Virus record (IMG/VR): IMGVR_UViG_3300048592_000417
Span: 1 to 47,657 of that record
DNA from: a virus
Direction: 5' to 3' (one strand)
DNA: 47,657 nt
The position numbers were made by a program, and so were the translations under genes. The notes under the pieces were generated by a model, which saw only the letters and a list, made by a program, of their open reading frames with translations, searched no databases and was not told the DNA's origin. This document shows positions 1 through 8,694 of this stretch, in pieces (position 1 is the first letter of the stretch; every line of letters begins with the position of its first letter).

Positions 1-127
1 AAAAAAAAAAAAAAAATATTCACAAAAACAATATAGGGGGGTATAAATGCAACTTTCTTTTTTGTGGCTTTTTGCGTAAGCCCTGCGAGGCGAGGCGAGG
101 CGAAGGCCCAAAAACGGCTTAATAAAG
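1..127. repeat. Terminal direct repeat, left copy
   Basis: Identical over 127 bases to 47531-47657. A repeat of exactly 127 bases at both contig ends is what a k=127 assembly gives for a circular molecule or a circularly permuted population, so I read it as an assembly overlap. It contains a 16-A run, one GGGGGGTAT motif and a GCGAG tandem repeat. Confidence 0.95.
85..104. repeat. Short tandem repeat, GCGAG x3 plus GCGAA
   Basis: Four 5-base units in a row, much more GC-rich than the surrounding AT-rich DNA. It lies in the non-coding control region, and the same unit is repeated in the terminal copy near 47615-47634. The function is unknown. Confidence 0.7.
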
Positions 128-391
128 CCCTCGTTTCGTTGTTGGCGTATAGCATAACATTATACGCCATCAATAAGCCCTCAAAATAGCCCTAATTGTA
201 TATAAATGGCACATAATGAACCCCCCCTCTATACCCCCCGAACCGACTCCCCGTGCAGGTGGAAAATACTCCAAGGGTGGTTACTCACAAACATATCTCA
301 AATTCAAGACGACCCCACCCCATACCCAAGGTTTTTTGAGTTTTTTAGTTTTGCTAATCCAATTTTAATTTTTTTTGAAATTTGCATTTCT
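128..391. other. Non-coding control region left of the HNH gene
   Basis: No convincing gene is visible. It is the right part of a non-coding zone of nearly 800 bases that crosses the circle junction (47160-47530 plus 1-417). It holds an inverted repeat at 143-169 and a GGGGGGTAT motif in reverse orientation at 231-239. A weak open frame at 206-406 is rejected because of poor composition and a C-rich, T-rich translation. Origin, integration or early-promoter functions are possible but unproven. Confidence 0.5.
143..169. repeat. Inverted repeat, candidate recombinase or operator site
   Basis: Perfect 9-base arms (TGGCGTATA and TATACGCCA) flank a 9-base spacer. Tyrosine recombinases act on paired inverted arms around a 6-8 base spacer, and the recombinase gene starts 650 bases away, so this is a candidate attP core or dif-like site. 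A repressor operator would look similar. Confidence 0.35.
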
Positions 392-419
392 CCCCCTATA
401 ATATAAAATAGGGGGGTAT
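392..419 (+). promoter_or_regulatory. Promoter hairpin of the HNH gene
   Basis: A TATAAT box (397-402) sits at the junction of an inverted repeat: CCCCCTAT (392-399) pairs with ATAGGGGG (408-415). The expected start of transcription is near 409, giving a leader of about 9 bases before the ATG at 418. The right arm is one copy of the GGGGGGTAT motif found four times in this region. Confidence 0.55.
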
Positions 420-765
420 GAAAGAAAAACAAAAACAATGTGCTGTGGAAGGGTGTCCTAATAATGCAAGGTATAAAGGAAAATATGTTGGTCCATTTAC
501 TATTGAAAAAAGGATATATGGGACTTATTGTGAATTTCATCATCGTTCAAAAAAGGCAAGACAACAAAAAACAATCAAATACCGATTCACAAAAGATGCT
601 CGTGAGAAATTTCCTAATAAAAAATGTCAGCGTTGTGGATGGGATAAAGCCTATTGTGATAGGCATAGGGTAATTCCTGAACTTGGATATGTAGAAGGAA
701 ATGTCCTTGTTTTGTGTCCAAATTGCCACCGTGAGGAGACTGTGGATAAAGTCGTTGACAAGTAA
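418..765 (+). CDS. HNH-type nuclease-like zinc protein
   Basis: This 115-residue protein has two cysteine/histidine clusters. The N-terminal half has CAVEGCPNNARYKG followed by CEFHH. The C-terminal half has a CQRCG knuckle, a DRHR segment, then GNVLVLCPNCHRE, which is the usual arrangement of an HNH fold: metal-binding CxxC pairs around a histidine-rich hairpin. HNH proteins cut DNA as homing, packaging or restriction enzymes, and nothing here decides between these. It stands alone just before the recombinase gene and behind its own promoter. The codon for the tail contains a TGTGGATAA 9-mer (741-749) next to the recombinase promoter. Assignment to the HNH superfamily is fairly safe, but the role is not. 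Confidence 0.7.
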   Translation: MKEKQKQCAVEGCPNNARYKGKYVGPFTIEKRIYGTYCEFHHRSKKARQQKTIKYRFTKDAREKFPNKKCQRCGWDKAYCDRHRVIPELGYVEGNVLVLCPNCHREETVDKVVDK

Positions 766-783
766 TTATGTGTCATATACTAT
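755..783 (+). promoter_or_regulatory. Promoter of the recombinase gene
   Basis: A consensus -35 TTGACA (755-760) inside the end of the HNH gene is followed by TATACT (776-781, spacer 15) or TACTAT (778-783, spacer 17). A DnaA-box-like 9-mer in reverse orientation (741-749) lies just upstream. Confidence 0.5.
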
Positions 784-816
784 ATAGGTATTACAAATAA
801 TTATTATGTCAATGAT

Positions 817-1641
817 ATGAAACTAGATAAAGCCAAAGAACTATATACAAACTACCTCGAAAGAGAGCAGGGCTACTCACCACATACAGTGAAGCTCTAT
901 AAATCAGCGATAGACGACTTTTGTGCATCTTTTAAAAAGGAAGATGTGACCAAACTTACAGAGAAGGACCTGTTGAACTACAGGGGAATTGTTGAAGCTA
1001 AAAAAGAGAGTTATAAAACAAAAAACTTGAGACTGGTTCCTATTAGGATGTTTCTTGCCTTTTTGCGTATTCGTGGAACGCAGGTTCCAGAATTTAGAGT
1101 GCTTGAATCTTTTAGGAATAGAAACGGTCACGACAAGCTAGAACTTCCTTCCGGAGATGAAATTTCACGCCTTCTAAAGTCCCAGGATGACCCACAGGCA
1201 GATTTATTCGTAAATTTGATATATGCGACAGGTTTACGTCTTGACGAGGCTCTGAAGTTAAAAACGGGCGAAGTAGAGGAAACTTTTAATATCGTTGGGA
1301 AGGGGGCAAAGGAGAGATTTGTTGTATGTCTACCAGAAATAGTCAAAATGGTTCGTGAATACGAAATTTCTCAAAATAAACCGAAGGGAGCGATGCTTTT
1401 TGACTTTTCAAGGCGAACAGCGCAGAGGTGGGTGAGTAAGAAATCACAAAAACTCGGTCTTAAAATATCCGTTCACACCTTAAGGCACTGCTATGCGACA
1501 AATTTATTGCAACGGGGGATGGATATTCGTTCGGTGCAGGAACTTTTAGGACATGCTTCTCTTGTAACAACCCAGAGATACACGCATGTGACGAACGAAC
1601 AGCTCTTGAATAAATATCGGGATGCGTTTAAGACGAAATAG
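817..1641 (+). CDS. Tyrosine recombinase (integrase or Xer-like)
   Basis: This 274-residue protein has an N-terminal SAM-like core-binding domain (about 1-95) and a C-terminal catalytic domain. The expected active-site residues are visible: Arg141 in TGLRLDEAL, Lys162 or Lys165 in GKGAKERF, His220 and Arg223 in HTLRH, His246 in LLGHAS and the nucleophile Tyr255 in QRYTHV. The family breaks and rejoins DNA through a 3'-phosphotyrosine. The length matches the short XerC/D-like class without the arm-binding domain typical of lambda-type integrases. It could integrate the phage or resolve genome multimers. No excisionase or CI-type repressor is recognisable beside it, and no tRNA attachment site is adjacent. 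The inverted repeat at 143-169 is the nearest candidate target. Confidence 0.93.
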   Translation: MKLDKAKELYTNYLEREQGYSPHTVKLYKSAIDDFCASFKKEDVTKLTEKDLLNYRGIVEAKKESYKTKNLRLVPIRMFLAFLRIRGTQVPEFRVLESFRNRNGHDKLELPSGDEISRLLKSQDDPQADLFVNLIYATGLRLDEALKLKTGEVEETFNIVGKGAKERFVVCLPEIVKMVREYEISQNKPKGAMLFDFSRRTAQRWVSKKSQKLGLKISVHTLRHCYATNLLQRGMDIRSVQELLGHASLVTTQRYTHVTNEQLLNKYRDAFKTK

Positions 1642-1645
1642 GTTA

Positions 1646-1693
1646 ATATCCACACAATATTAAATTGTTATGTCTTAATTTTTTCGCTATAAT
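1646..1693 (+). promoter_or_regulatory. Packaging operon promoter with upstream box
   Basis: -35 TTGTTA (1665-1670), a 17-base spacer and -10 TATAAT (1688-1693). The ATG at 1700 follows after only 6 bases, so the transcript should start at or beside the ATG (leaderless). A one-mismatch copy of TTATCCACA (ATATCCACA, 1646-1654) lies 33 bases before the -10, the same geometry as at several other promoters here. Confidence 0.75.
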
Positions 1694-1699
1694 ATATTT

Positions 1700-2275
1700 A
1701 TGTCATCACCACATCCAAGCACCACTGACGTGGTACAAGTGGAGAATTCCGAGATGGATGAATTTGCGCAAGCAACCATTCAAGTGGAAAAAGAAATTGA
1801 AGAAAACTTCCCCTCTGCGCTCGTCAAGGTTCTCAAAAAAATTGCATACGAAGTTTCAGTGATTGGTCTCTCGGAGAGGGAGGCTTGTCTTATTGCTTCA
1901 TATCCGTATGAGGTGTTTTTGACATTAAAAAAAAATAATAAAATTATAGAACAGTTGATTGAGATGAAGGATTTGGAATATAAGCGTGGATTACTAAAAA
2001 ATATTTCAAACAAAGCAAGGACGACTGACGATAAGTTGGCACAGTGGCTTCTTGAGGCACGGTATCCGAAGGAATTTAATCGCAGGAAAGGGTCGGGTCA
2101 TGGTGGTGGGGACGGTGACGATGACGGAAATATGATTGCGATGGCGGTTGAGTTTGTTCGTAAAAATGGAGACAGGGAAAGTTTAGTGCAGGAAGAAAGT
2201 GGTCGTGCTTTTTTCATAAAGAGTAAAGGAACGGATAAAAAAATTATCACGGATATTAACCAAATATTGAAATAG
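1700..2275 (+). CDS. Small terminase subunit (predicted)
   Basis: This 191-residue protein sits 2 bases before the large terminase. An HTH-like stretch (about 50-75, GLSEREACLIASYPYE) is followed by a helical part and the segment AQWLLEARYPKEFNRR (about 113-128), which resembles the conserved WxLExxxPxEF region of phage small terminases. A Gly/Asp-rich linker (about 131-145) precedes a C-terminal tail. The known role of the family is to recognise the packaging start site and load the large subunit. The start codon is fixed by the TATAAT box 6 bases upstream. The call rests on motif and position. Confidence 0.75.
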   Translation: MSSPHPSTTDVVQVENSEMDEFAQATIQVEKEIEENFPSALVKVLKKIAYEVSVIGLSEREACLIASYPYEVFLTLKKNNKIIEQLIEMKDLEYKRGLLKNISNKARTTDDKLAQWLLEARYPKEFNRRKGSGHGGGDGDDDGNMIAMAVEFVRKNGDRESLVQEESGRAFFIKSKGTDKKIITDINQILK

Positions 2276-2277
2276 TT

Positions 2278-4845
2278 ATGGATGAGAAAACAATTCAATC
2301 ACATTTCCATGACCGAAAGTGGCGCATAAACAATTTGTATTATGTGAAAAATGAGGAGGGGAAGAAGGTTCTTTTTAGAATGAATAAAGTTCAGGAATAT
2401 TTACATGATAACTTATGGTTTTTTAATATTGTTCCAAAAGCCAGACAACTTGGTATCACGACTTTCTTTACAATACTTTATCTCGACCAGGTTCTTTTTA
2501 AGGAAAATCAGACTGCAACGATTATTGCTCACACGGAGAAAGATATGAAAAAAATCTTTCGTAATAAAATTAAATTTGCGTGGGATAATTTGCATCCGTG
2601 GCTCAAGCAGACGATTGGCGACCCGAACACAAACACAGCAAACGAACTTTCATTCCCAAATGGTTCGGTGATTTCTGTGGCGCTTTCTTCAAGGTCGGAT
2701 ACGGTGCAATTTTTACATTGCCTTCATCCTGAACAGGAAGTTGTTATGTATAACGGTTTTGTAAAAAGAATTTATGACGTGGTAGCGGGTGACTATATCC
2801 TCAACGGTAAAGGAAGTAAGTCGTTGGTAAAACATGTGTTAAAACAAAAAACAGACGAGCGTATGCTCGCTATTAAGTCATTCGGGCATTATCAACCTCT
2901 TAAGGTTACAGAAGAACACCAAGTTTTATGTAGAGAATACAAAACAGGAAAACCTGTTTGGAAAAGTGCCAAGCAGATTACATGCGGTGATTATGTTGCG
3001 TTCCCGATAACCAATCCTTCGTACAAAGGTAATTATGATTTTGCTCTTGGTAGAATGTGTGGGTTGTACCTTGCGGAAGGTTCTCTTAGGAAAACAGAGA
3101 TGACGCTATCGTTACATCGTGATGAGGTTAATACGGTTTTGGAGTGGATTGATATGTACAAAGAAGAATACAAGTCACGTCGTGTGTATTTTTCAAAAAA
3201 AAGTAAAACCGCTACAATCAGCATAAATCAGTGGAATCGTTTTGATTGGATAGTGAGTATTTTTGGTAAGGGAGAAGATAAGTATATAAACTCTCGCGTG
3301 TTTTCATATTCATCCGATTTTCTTAAGGGACTGTTGTATGGATATTTATACGGGGATGGGTGTTTTACCAATAATATGGAAATCTCTTGTGTAAGCACGA
3401 GAAGGCAAATAGTTGAGCAAATAAAAAGGCTAATAATTTCATTACGATATGGTGTACCGTCTATCCACTATACAGAGGGTGAGGTGCGATATGGTCGTAA
3501 TTGCAAGGATTCTTGGACGTTGAAATTAACAGGGGCAGGAAATTGGAAATTTAGAAAAGAATTTGCTTTATTACTTCCTGTGTATGTTTCGAAAAGTGCG
3601 GAATATCGTATCGCACATGATAGATGCCCTACAGAACGAAAGTTTTGGAGACGTGGCAAGAAAGTATATTGGTTGCAAGTTACTTCGATTAGTGAGATAG
3701 ATAAACCCGAATATGTGTATGATATTGTGTTGGATGATGAACCTCATTCATTCACCACACCATCAGGTATAGTCCACAATTGTTCCGAGTTCGGAAAGAT
3801 TTGTGCGAAGTACCCAGATAAAGCGGAGGAGATTGTGACTGGTGCCATTAACTCTGTACATGCAGGGTGTATGGTTTCGATTGAATCAACGGCAGAGGGT
3901 CGTGAAGGATATTTTTTTGAGTTTTGTGAGAAAGCTGAAAAAGCCAGAAAGGAGGGACGTGAACTTACTCCGCTTGATTTTAAGATATTCTTTTTCCCGT
4001 GGTGGATTGATGAGAGATATGTTCTTAATGGAAATTTTGCGATTGCGAGGGAGTATGTAGATTATTTCAATACACTTGAGAGTAAGCATAAAATAAAATT
4101 AACTGATGAACAAAGGAGGTGGTGGGTGAAGAAGAAAGAGTTGAATGGTGATAAAATGTTTGCAGAATATCCGTCAACTTTTGATGAGGCGTTTTCGGTC
4201 TCAACAGAGGGCGCTTATTATTCAAAGGAGATGAATCGGGTGTATCTTCAAAACCGTATTGGTCATTTTCCTCTCCGTGATGATACAGAGGTTGATACAT
4301 GGTGGGACCTTGGTATGAACGACTTTAACGTGATTTTATTTACACAGACGGTTGGACCAGCAATTTACTTTATTGATGTCTATTACAACCACGGGTATAA
4401 ACTCGGTCACTATGTTGAGGTGTTGAAAGAAAAAGGATACCGATATGGAAGACATGTTCTTCCCCATGACGTTGAGGTGAGGGATATGAGTAGTGGAAAG
4501 ACACGAAAGCAGACACTATATGACCTTGGTTTGTTTAATGTTTGTGTTTCTCCAAAATCACAACATAGGAATGATGACATTGAGCGTGTTAGAGGTTTGT
4601 TTTCTAGGTTTTATTTTGATGAAATCCATACTAAGAAACTTTACGATTCTCTGGCAAACTACAGGAAGGAATGGGACGCACGTTTAGGTGTGTTTAAGGA
4701 TTCACCTAGACATGATGAGAATAGCCATTTCGCAGATGCTGTAAGAACAGGGTGTATGGTCTGGACGGAAGAAATGCAATTTCCCAATGAATATGAAAAG
4801 GAACAGTATGAAAAAAAGGCAGACCAATCCTTTTTTGCAGACTAA
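2278..4845 (+). CDS. Large terminase (packaging ATPase-nuclease) with intein
   Basis: This 855-residue precursor gives about 501 residues after removal of a 354-residue intein. The N-terminal ATPase shows a variant Walker A (KARQLGITT, residues 54-62). The Walker B region reads VQFLH | CSEFGK, with the catalytic Glu504 just after the splice junction. The C-terminal RNase H-like nuclease has Asp677 in WWDLGMND, Asp700 in FIDVYYN and Asp820 in HFADAVR. The enzyme drives DNA into the prohead using ATP and cuts the concatemer. The intein (148-501) interrupts the ATPase active site, so no packaging motor can form before splicing. It follows the small terminase with a 2-base gap and no Shine-Dalgarno site. 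The mature length is normal for TerL. Confidence 0.95.
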   Translation: MDEKTIQSHFHDRKWRINNLYYVKNEEGKKVLFRMNKVQEYLHDNLWFFNIVPKARQLGITTFFTILYLDQVLFKENQTATIIAHTEKDMKKIFRNKIKFAWDNLHPWLKQTIGDPNTNTANELSFPNGSVISVALSSRSDTVQFLHCLHPEQEVVMYNGFVKRIYDVVAGDYILNGKGSKSLVKHVLKQKTDERMLAIKSFGHYQPLKVTEEHQVLCREYKTGKPVWKSAKQITCGDYVAFPITNPSYKGNYDFALGRMCGLYLAEGSLRKTEMTLSLHRDEVNTVLEWIDMYKEEYKSRRVYFSKKSKTATISINQWNRFDWIVSIFGKGEDKYINSRVFSYSSDFLKGLLYGYLYGDGCFTNNMEISCVSTRRQIVEQIKRLIISLRYGVPSIHYTEGEVRYGRNCKDSWTLKLTGAGNWKFRKEFALLLPVYVSKSAEYRIAHDRCPTERKFWRRGKKVYWLQVTSISEIDKPEYVYDIVLDDEPHSFTTPSGIVHNCSEFGKICAKYPDKAEEIVTGAINSVHAGCMVSIESTAEGREGYFFEFCEKAEKARKEGRELTPLDFKIFFFPWWIDERYVLNGNFAIAREYVDYFNTLESKHKIKLTDEQRRWWVKKKELNGDKMFAEYPSTFDEAFSVSTEGAYYSKEMNRVYLQNRIGHFPLRDDTEVDTWWDLGMNDFNVILFTQTVGPAIYFIDVYYNHGYKLGHYVEVLKEKGYRYGRHVLPHDVEVRDMSSGKTRKQTLYDLGLFNVCVSPKSQHRNDDIERVRGLFSRFYFDEIHTKKLYDSLANYRKEWDARLGVFKDSPRHDENSHFADAVRTGCMVWTEEMQFPNEYEKEQYEKKADQSFFAD
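2719..3780 (+). mobile_element. Intein with LAGLIDADG homing endonuclease
   Basis: This is an in-frame insertion of exactly 1062 bases (354 residues). It begins with Cys148 (CLHPEQEVV), has the block B TEEH motif (Thr211, His214) and ends in VHN followed by Cys502, the +1 nucleophile. All residues needed for splicing are therefore present. Two dodecapeptide motifs, LGRMCGLYLAEG (257-268) and LKGLLYGYLYGDG (349-361), mark a two-motif LAGLIDADG endonuclease. It is probably active for both splicing and homing. Insertion next to the catalytic glutamate of the Walker B region is a typical choice of a highly conserved target. Confidence 0.93.
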
Positions 4846-4850
4846 TTATC

Positions 4851-4898
4851 TTATCCACAGCAAGTTGTCTTTTAATTTATTATACGACTCGCTATAAT
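4851..4898 (+). promoter_or_regulatory. Portal operon promoter with TTATCCACA box
   Basis: A perfect TTATCCACA (4851-4859) lies 33 bases upstream of -10 TATAAT (4893-4898). The ATG at 4911 is 12 bases after the -10, so the leader would be about 6 bases. The sequence CGCTATAAT is shared with the small terminase promoter. A good -35 is not obvious, which fits activation by a factor at the box. Confidence 0.7.
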
Positions 4899-4910
4899 TA
4901 AATCACTATT

Positions 4911-6938
4911 ATGATACCTGGAGCAGAAGAAATTTTAAAAGGCAGTTCAAACGAGAATCCTCTACAAAAAGAAAAGAAAGAGGATTTTGATTCAGAGCGT
5001 TTATATACTCCTGACCAAAAGGAGTATTTGAGTTATCTACAAGGAAGGTTGCAGAGAGCAAAAGACCAAAAAAATCAGCCTTATGAAGAATTTGATGGTA
5101 AAAATTATTATCAGGATTATGATGAAAATGTAAAGATTGCCAACACGAGACTTCCTGAAAAGAAAAATGATGACGATGTTATTGTTTCTGCAGGAACGGT
5201 TGAATCTAAACTTGATGCGCTCCTAGCACATGTTCAAAACCTTGACCTTGGTCCAGAGGTTCTTGCTTTCGATAAAGAAAATAATCGTATCAATGAATTA
5301 GGTGTTGCTTTGAGTGACACTATATTTTTTACAGAGCAGCGTGATGGAGGAGAGATTGCAGGAGATAAAGAAAAGAAACTTTTACGACAGCGTGAACTTC
5401 TTTCACAAAATGCTGTCTTTGTTCAAGAAGAATGGTTGCGAACATTTGAGAGAAAAAAGAAACTTCAAGAGAAGTACAATGGTGAATTCAAGAATTGGAA
5501 AAAGTGGGATGAAAGTCTTGAGTTGGTTTTTGAAGGTCCTGCGAGGACACAATTGCATGGACCGAATGTTTTTCTTGGTGACATTACTGAATATTTCATG
5601 GAAAAACAGCCATACTTCTTTATTGTAATTCAACAGCATTATGACATTGCAAAAACAAAATACGGAAAATTTGAAAACTGGAAGTATGTGAAGAAGGGAA
5701 GAATTACTGATTCCATCGCAGAGGAACAGAAAACTATTTATGATAATAAGTGGCGATTAACTGAAGTAAAAGACGAGCAGGTTGAAATAATTTTATATCA
5801 AGACAAACCAAACGATGAATTCCAAATCATCATCAACGGTGTATGTATGCTTCCGATTGGTTTTCCTCTTTCGGCGGTGGCTCCTGGAGGCGAATACAAT
5901 GTTGTAAAGCAGGTCTTCAGACCAATCAGTGCAAAGTTTGCATACGGCAAACCATTTGTGAGGTTGGGTTCTGTTCGAGAAATTTCAAAACTTATTGACG
6001 AGATGTTGAAGCTCTTTGTACTTAAAACAAGAAAGAGTTATGCGCCTCCGTATATCAACACTTCTGGAAAGGTTATTTCACGCAGAGTGCTTTCAGCGGG
6101 GCGTATTTCAATGGGTATTCCTCCAGATGCGTTGCAAAAAATTGGAGATGAAGGACAGGGTGTGACGGCAAATGAATATAATATACTTAAAGAGCTTCAG
6201 GATAGGGTTGATAAATCAACTGTATCTAATCAGTTTGCAGGACAACAAGGGAAGGCAGGAACAACGGCGACTGAAGTTGTGGAGTTGCAAAGACAAGCAA
6301 GACTTACCCTTGGTCTTACTATTGCTGCCTGTGAATTTTTAGAACTCAAACTTGCATACTTGCGACTGTGGAACATTCTTGAAAATTGGTATGAACCGAT
6401 GGATACGAAAGTCATTACGATCAACGATGTTCGTAAATATGTGAATACATATCGAAACGTCACACGAGAGACCAATATTGAGGGTGAAGGACTTGGGGAA
6501 CGTCAGATTCTTCCGACTGATGAAAGTCCCGTTCCTTCACCAGAGGTAATTCGTGAAATGGAAAGAGCTGAAGAAAACAGGCGAGGAATTCCTGTAAGAA
6601 AAGTATTTTTGAATCCTGCAGGACTGAAGGTCGCAAAGATAAGATGGTATGTAGTGATTACTCCGAGAGAAAAAGAGACTTCAGCATTTTTCAAACTTCT
6701 ATTTAGAGAGCAGCTATCCGACATACTAACGATGATGCAACTTGGTTCTATGCCTAACATTGATGGACTTGAAGAACAATACTCAAAAGTCTGGAATGTA
6801 AGCAGGACAAAGTTGTTTAAAAAGGGTACACCTGACATGGCTGGGGTATCTTCTGCTTTAGGGCAGACGATACAGGGTCGCACCAACCAGGCAGGTGTAC
6901 CAGGAGGGAGTGTACCGAGTGCGATAGCTGCTGAATAG
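4911..6938 (+). CDS. Portal protein (predicted)
   Basis: This 675-residue protein lies directly after the large terminase and before a scaffold-like gene, the standard portal position. It is mostly charged and helical. Residues about 345-440 contain a conserved-looking region (ISKLIDEMLKLFVLKTRKSY, then SAGRISMGIPPDAL and GQQGKAGTTATEVVELQRQA) that resembles the wing/stem part of portals from podovirus-like phages, including the TATEV-type helix that precedes the stem. Portals form the 12-subunit ring through which DNA enters and leaves. The length suits P22- or T7-like portals. The call is based on context and pattern; no enzymatic motif is expected. Confidence 0.8.
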   Translation: MIPGAEEILKGSSNENPLQKEKKEDFDSERLYTPDQKEYLSYLQGRLQRAKDQKNQPYEEFDGKNYYQDYDENVKIANTRLPEKKNDDDVIVSAGTVESKLDALLAHVQNLDLGPEVLAFDKENNRINELGVALSDTIFFTEQRDGGEIAGDKEKKLLRQRELLSQNAVFVQEEWLRTFERKKKLQEKYNGEFKNWKKWDESLELVFEGPARTQLHGPNVFLGDITEYFMEKQPYFFIVIQQHYDIAKTKYGKFENWKYVKKGRITDSIAEEQKTIYDNKWRLTEVKDEQVEIILYQDKPNDEFQIIINGVCMLPIGFPLSAVAPGGEYNVVKQVFRPISAKFAYGKPFVRLGSVREISKLIDEMLKLFVLKTRKSYAPPYINTSGKVISRRVLSAGRISMGIPPDALQKIGDEGQGVTANEYNILKELQDRVDKSTVSNQFAGQQGKAGTTATEVVELQRQARLTLGLTIAACEFLELKLAYLRLWNILENWYEPMDTKVITINDVRKYVNTYRNVTRETNIEGEGLGERQILPTDESPVPSPEVIREMERAEENRRGIPVRKVFLNPAGLKVAKIRWYVVITPREKETSAFFKLLFREQLSDILTMMQLGSMPNIDGLEEQYSKVWNVSRTKLFKKGTPDMAGVSSALGQTIQGRTNQAGVPGGSVPSAIAAE

Positions 6939-6940
6939 AT

Positions 6941-7405
6941 ATGAAAGAGATACTAATTCGCCTTCTAGGAGGCGCAACCAAATCAGAGGTTGGAGAAATT
7001 CAATCTGATTGGAAAAATAAACTCCTCGTTAAGGATGCGGAACTTACAACGCTTCGTAGTCAGAAAGCGAAAGAGCATCCAATACTTGATGTAAATATTG
7101 GAGACCCTTCGCCGTCTGACCATGAAAAACGTAAATTGTATGTTTCTCAAGTAGCTGGGTTCCATAAGGATTATCTCGCACCCAAGCTGAAACAAATTAT
7201 TACAACATTGCGTGGTGACTTTGAAAAAGTGAATAGAAATACTTTTGGGTTACCACAACATGAATATGATTTGTACCTTAAGGGAGCAATCAATGCTTTA
7301 TGGCTTCTTGATGAATGGGGGGAAGAAATGATTAACGAACAGATTGCGTACCAACAAGGATTATCCGATGAGGAGACACAAGAATTAAAAGATAAATTAA
7401 AATAA
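6941..7405 (+). CDS. Unknown virion-module protein
   Basis: A 154-residue protein starting 2 bases after the portal stop, so certainly co-transcribed. It is helical and charged, with a tryptophan-rich segment near 122-127 (ALWLLDEWGEEM) and no metal-binding or membrane motif. I do not recognise the family. Position between portal and scaffold suggests a head-assembly role. Confidence 0.6.
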   Translation: MKEILIRLLGGATKSEVGEIQSDWKNKLLVKDAELTTLRSQKAKEHPILDVNIGDPSPSDHEKRKLYVSQVAGFHKDYLAPKLKQIITTLRGDFEKVNRNTFGLPQHEYDLYLKGAINALWLLDEWGEEMINEQIAYQQGLSDEETQELKDKLK

Positions 7406-7409
7406 CATT

Positions 7410-8063
7410 ATGGCAAAATTTTACGATGAAAATGGAAATGAAGTTGAGGCATACACAGAGGATGAGCTTAAGGCTAAAAACCAAGAAGCCATTGAGGAGT
7501 ATGTAAAACAAAATCCAGACAAGAGTGGTGAACTTACTAATGCAACCAAAGCTCTTGAGGAGGCGCAAAACAAACTCAAAGAGTATGAGGAGGCAGGTGG
7601 TGGCAATGATGCTCAAAAGAAGCGTTTGGTTCAGCAGAAGAAAGACGCAGAAACTGCTCTTGAGACATTAAAAGCTGACTTCACGAAGCAGATAAATGAA
7701 ATGAAGGAAGGTTTTATTTCTGGTTCAAAGATGAAGATTTTGGATAAACTTTCAAAAGGAGACCCAGAACTAAAGAAGAAAATTGAATTCGAGTATGACC
7801 AGTATAGTGAAGGAAAACCAGCCCCAGCAAATGAGATAGAGGTACAGCAACGACTTGAGAAAGCGTTTTTACTAGCAACAGGAAATAAACCAGCTCCTAA
7901 TTTTATGGATAATATGGGTAGCGGAGGAACTAAAGGGAATGGTTCTGGAGAGGGTACAGGTGGTGGTACTGCGCAAGAAACTGAAAATGGCAAGGCAATG
8001 CGTAAGGCGTTTGGTATTTCTGATGAAGATGCCAAAAAATATGCTCCAGAAGCACAATCTTAA
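7410..8063 (+). CDS. Scaffolding-like protein
   Basis: This 217-residue acidic protein is dominated by a long predicted coiled coil (about 45-95, heptad-rich KALEEAQNKLKEYEE and DAETALETLKADFTKQ). A Gly-rich linker (about 172-190) and a short C-terminal helix follow. Phage scaffolds typically combine a coiled coil with a C-terminal capsid-binding helix and lie between portal and capsid, as here. There is no protease motif. The scaffold call is by architecture and position. Confidence 0.65.
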   Translation: MAKFYDENGNEVEAYTEDELKAKNQEAIEEYVKQNPDKSGELTNATKALEEAQNKLKEYEEAGGGNDAQKKRLVQQKKDAETALETLKADFTKQINEMKEGFISGSKMKILDKLSKGDPELKKKIEFEYDQYSEGKPAPANEIEVQQRLEKAFLLATGNKPAPNFMDNMGSGGTKGNGSGEGTGGGTAQETENGKAMRKAFGISDEDAKKYAPEAQS

Positions 8064-8084
8064 TAAAATAACAATTAAAAATAT

Positions 8085-8693
8085 ATGAACAATGAAGAAT
8101 CAAAAACTCCGAATGTGAACATTGCTCCTGGTGTAAGTATAGGAACGGCACAAGCGCCTTCTCAAACCGCATCAAGCACTATTGCACCAGAGAAGACAAA
8201 AGCTCCTGTTAATCAGGAATCTAAAGTAGAAAAATCAAAGAAGACAGTTGAAGTTGATGCTGAAGTGTTGCAGAAACTTGTTGATACCGTTGAATCACAG
8301 AAACAAGATATTGAGGATTTGAAACAAGCGGCAGATGTCGGGCGCTTGAATAGAATTCAGGCAGCGAGAAGCCAAGGGAAACTTGTTAAAAAAGCAAAAG
8401 TTAGTACATGGGAAGGAAAGATTGTTGTTGGATGGGTTAAGGTTAAAGATGATGTTTACTTTGACGAATCTGGCAAACTCCACGAGGACCAGCAAATTAA
8501 ACTGTTTGTTCTTGGTAAAGATGGAGAGAGGGATGAAACAAGTCCAATGACATATCGTACCTTTGCACGAGTTGCGCAGAAGGTTGAAGGAGAAGTTATT
8601 AAAGAATCAAAAGACCAAGATGGTCGAGTTGAATTCACAATCATGCTGTCGGATGGTCGTGAAGTTACATTACCAATTGTATTTGTAAATTAG
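8085..8693 (+). CDS. Unknown head-module protein
   Basis: A 202-residue protein with a low-complexity Ala/Pro/Thr-rich N-terminus (1-50), a helical part (about 55-85, EVLQKLVDTVESQKQDIEDL) and a beta-rich C-terminal half (about 105-202). It resembles accessory capsid or cement proteins only in general shape. The gene lies in the head operon, 21 bases after the scaffold-like gene. Confidence 0.55.
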   Translation: MNNEESKTPNVNIAPGVSIGTAQAPSQTASSTIAPEKTKAPVNQESKVEKSKKTVEVDAEVLQKLVDTVESQKQDIEDLKQAADVGRLNRIQAARSQGKLVKKAKVSTWEGKIVVGWVKVKDDVYFDESGKLHEDQQIKLFVLGKDGERDETSPMTYRTFARVAQKVEGEVIKESKDQDGRVEFTIMLSDGREVTLPIVFVN

Positions 8694-8694
8694 T

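Noticed and set aside
206-543. Open frames on both strands left of the HNH gene (206-406 + and 304-543 -)
   Set aside because: Translations are rich in Phe, Ile and Pro from T- and C-runs, overlap the promoter or the HNH gene and show no protein-like pattern.
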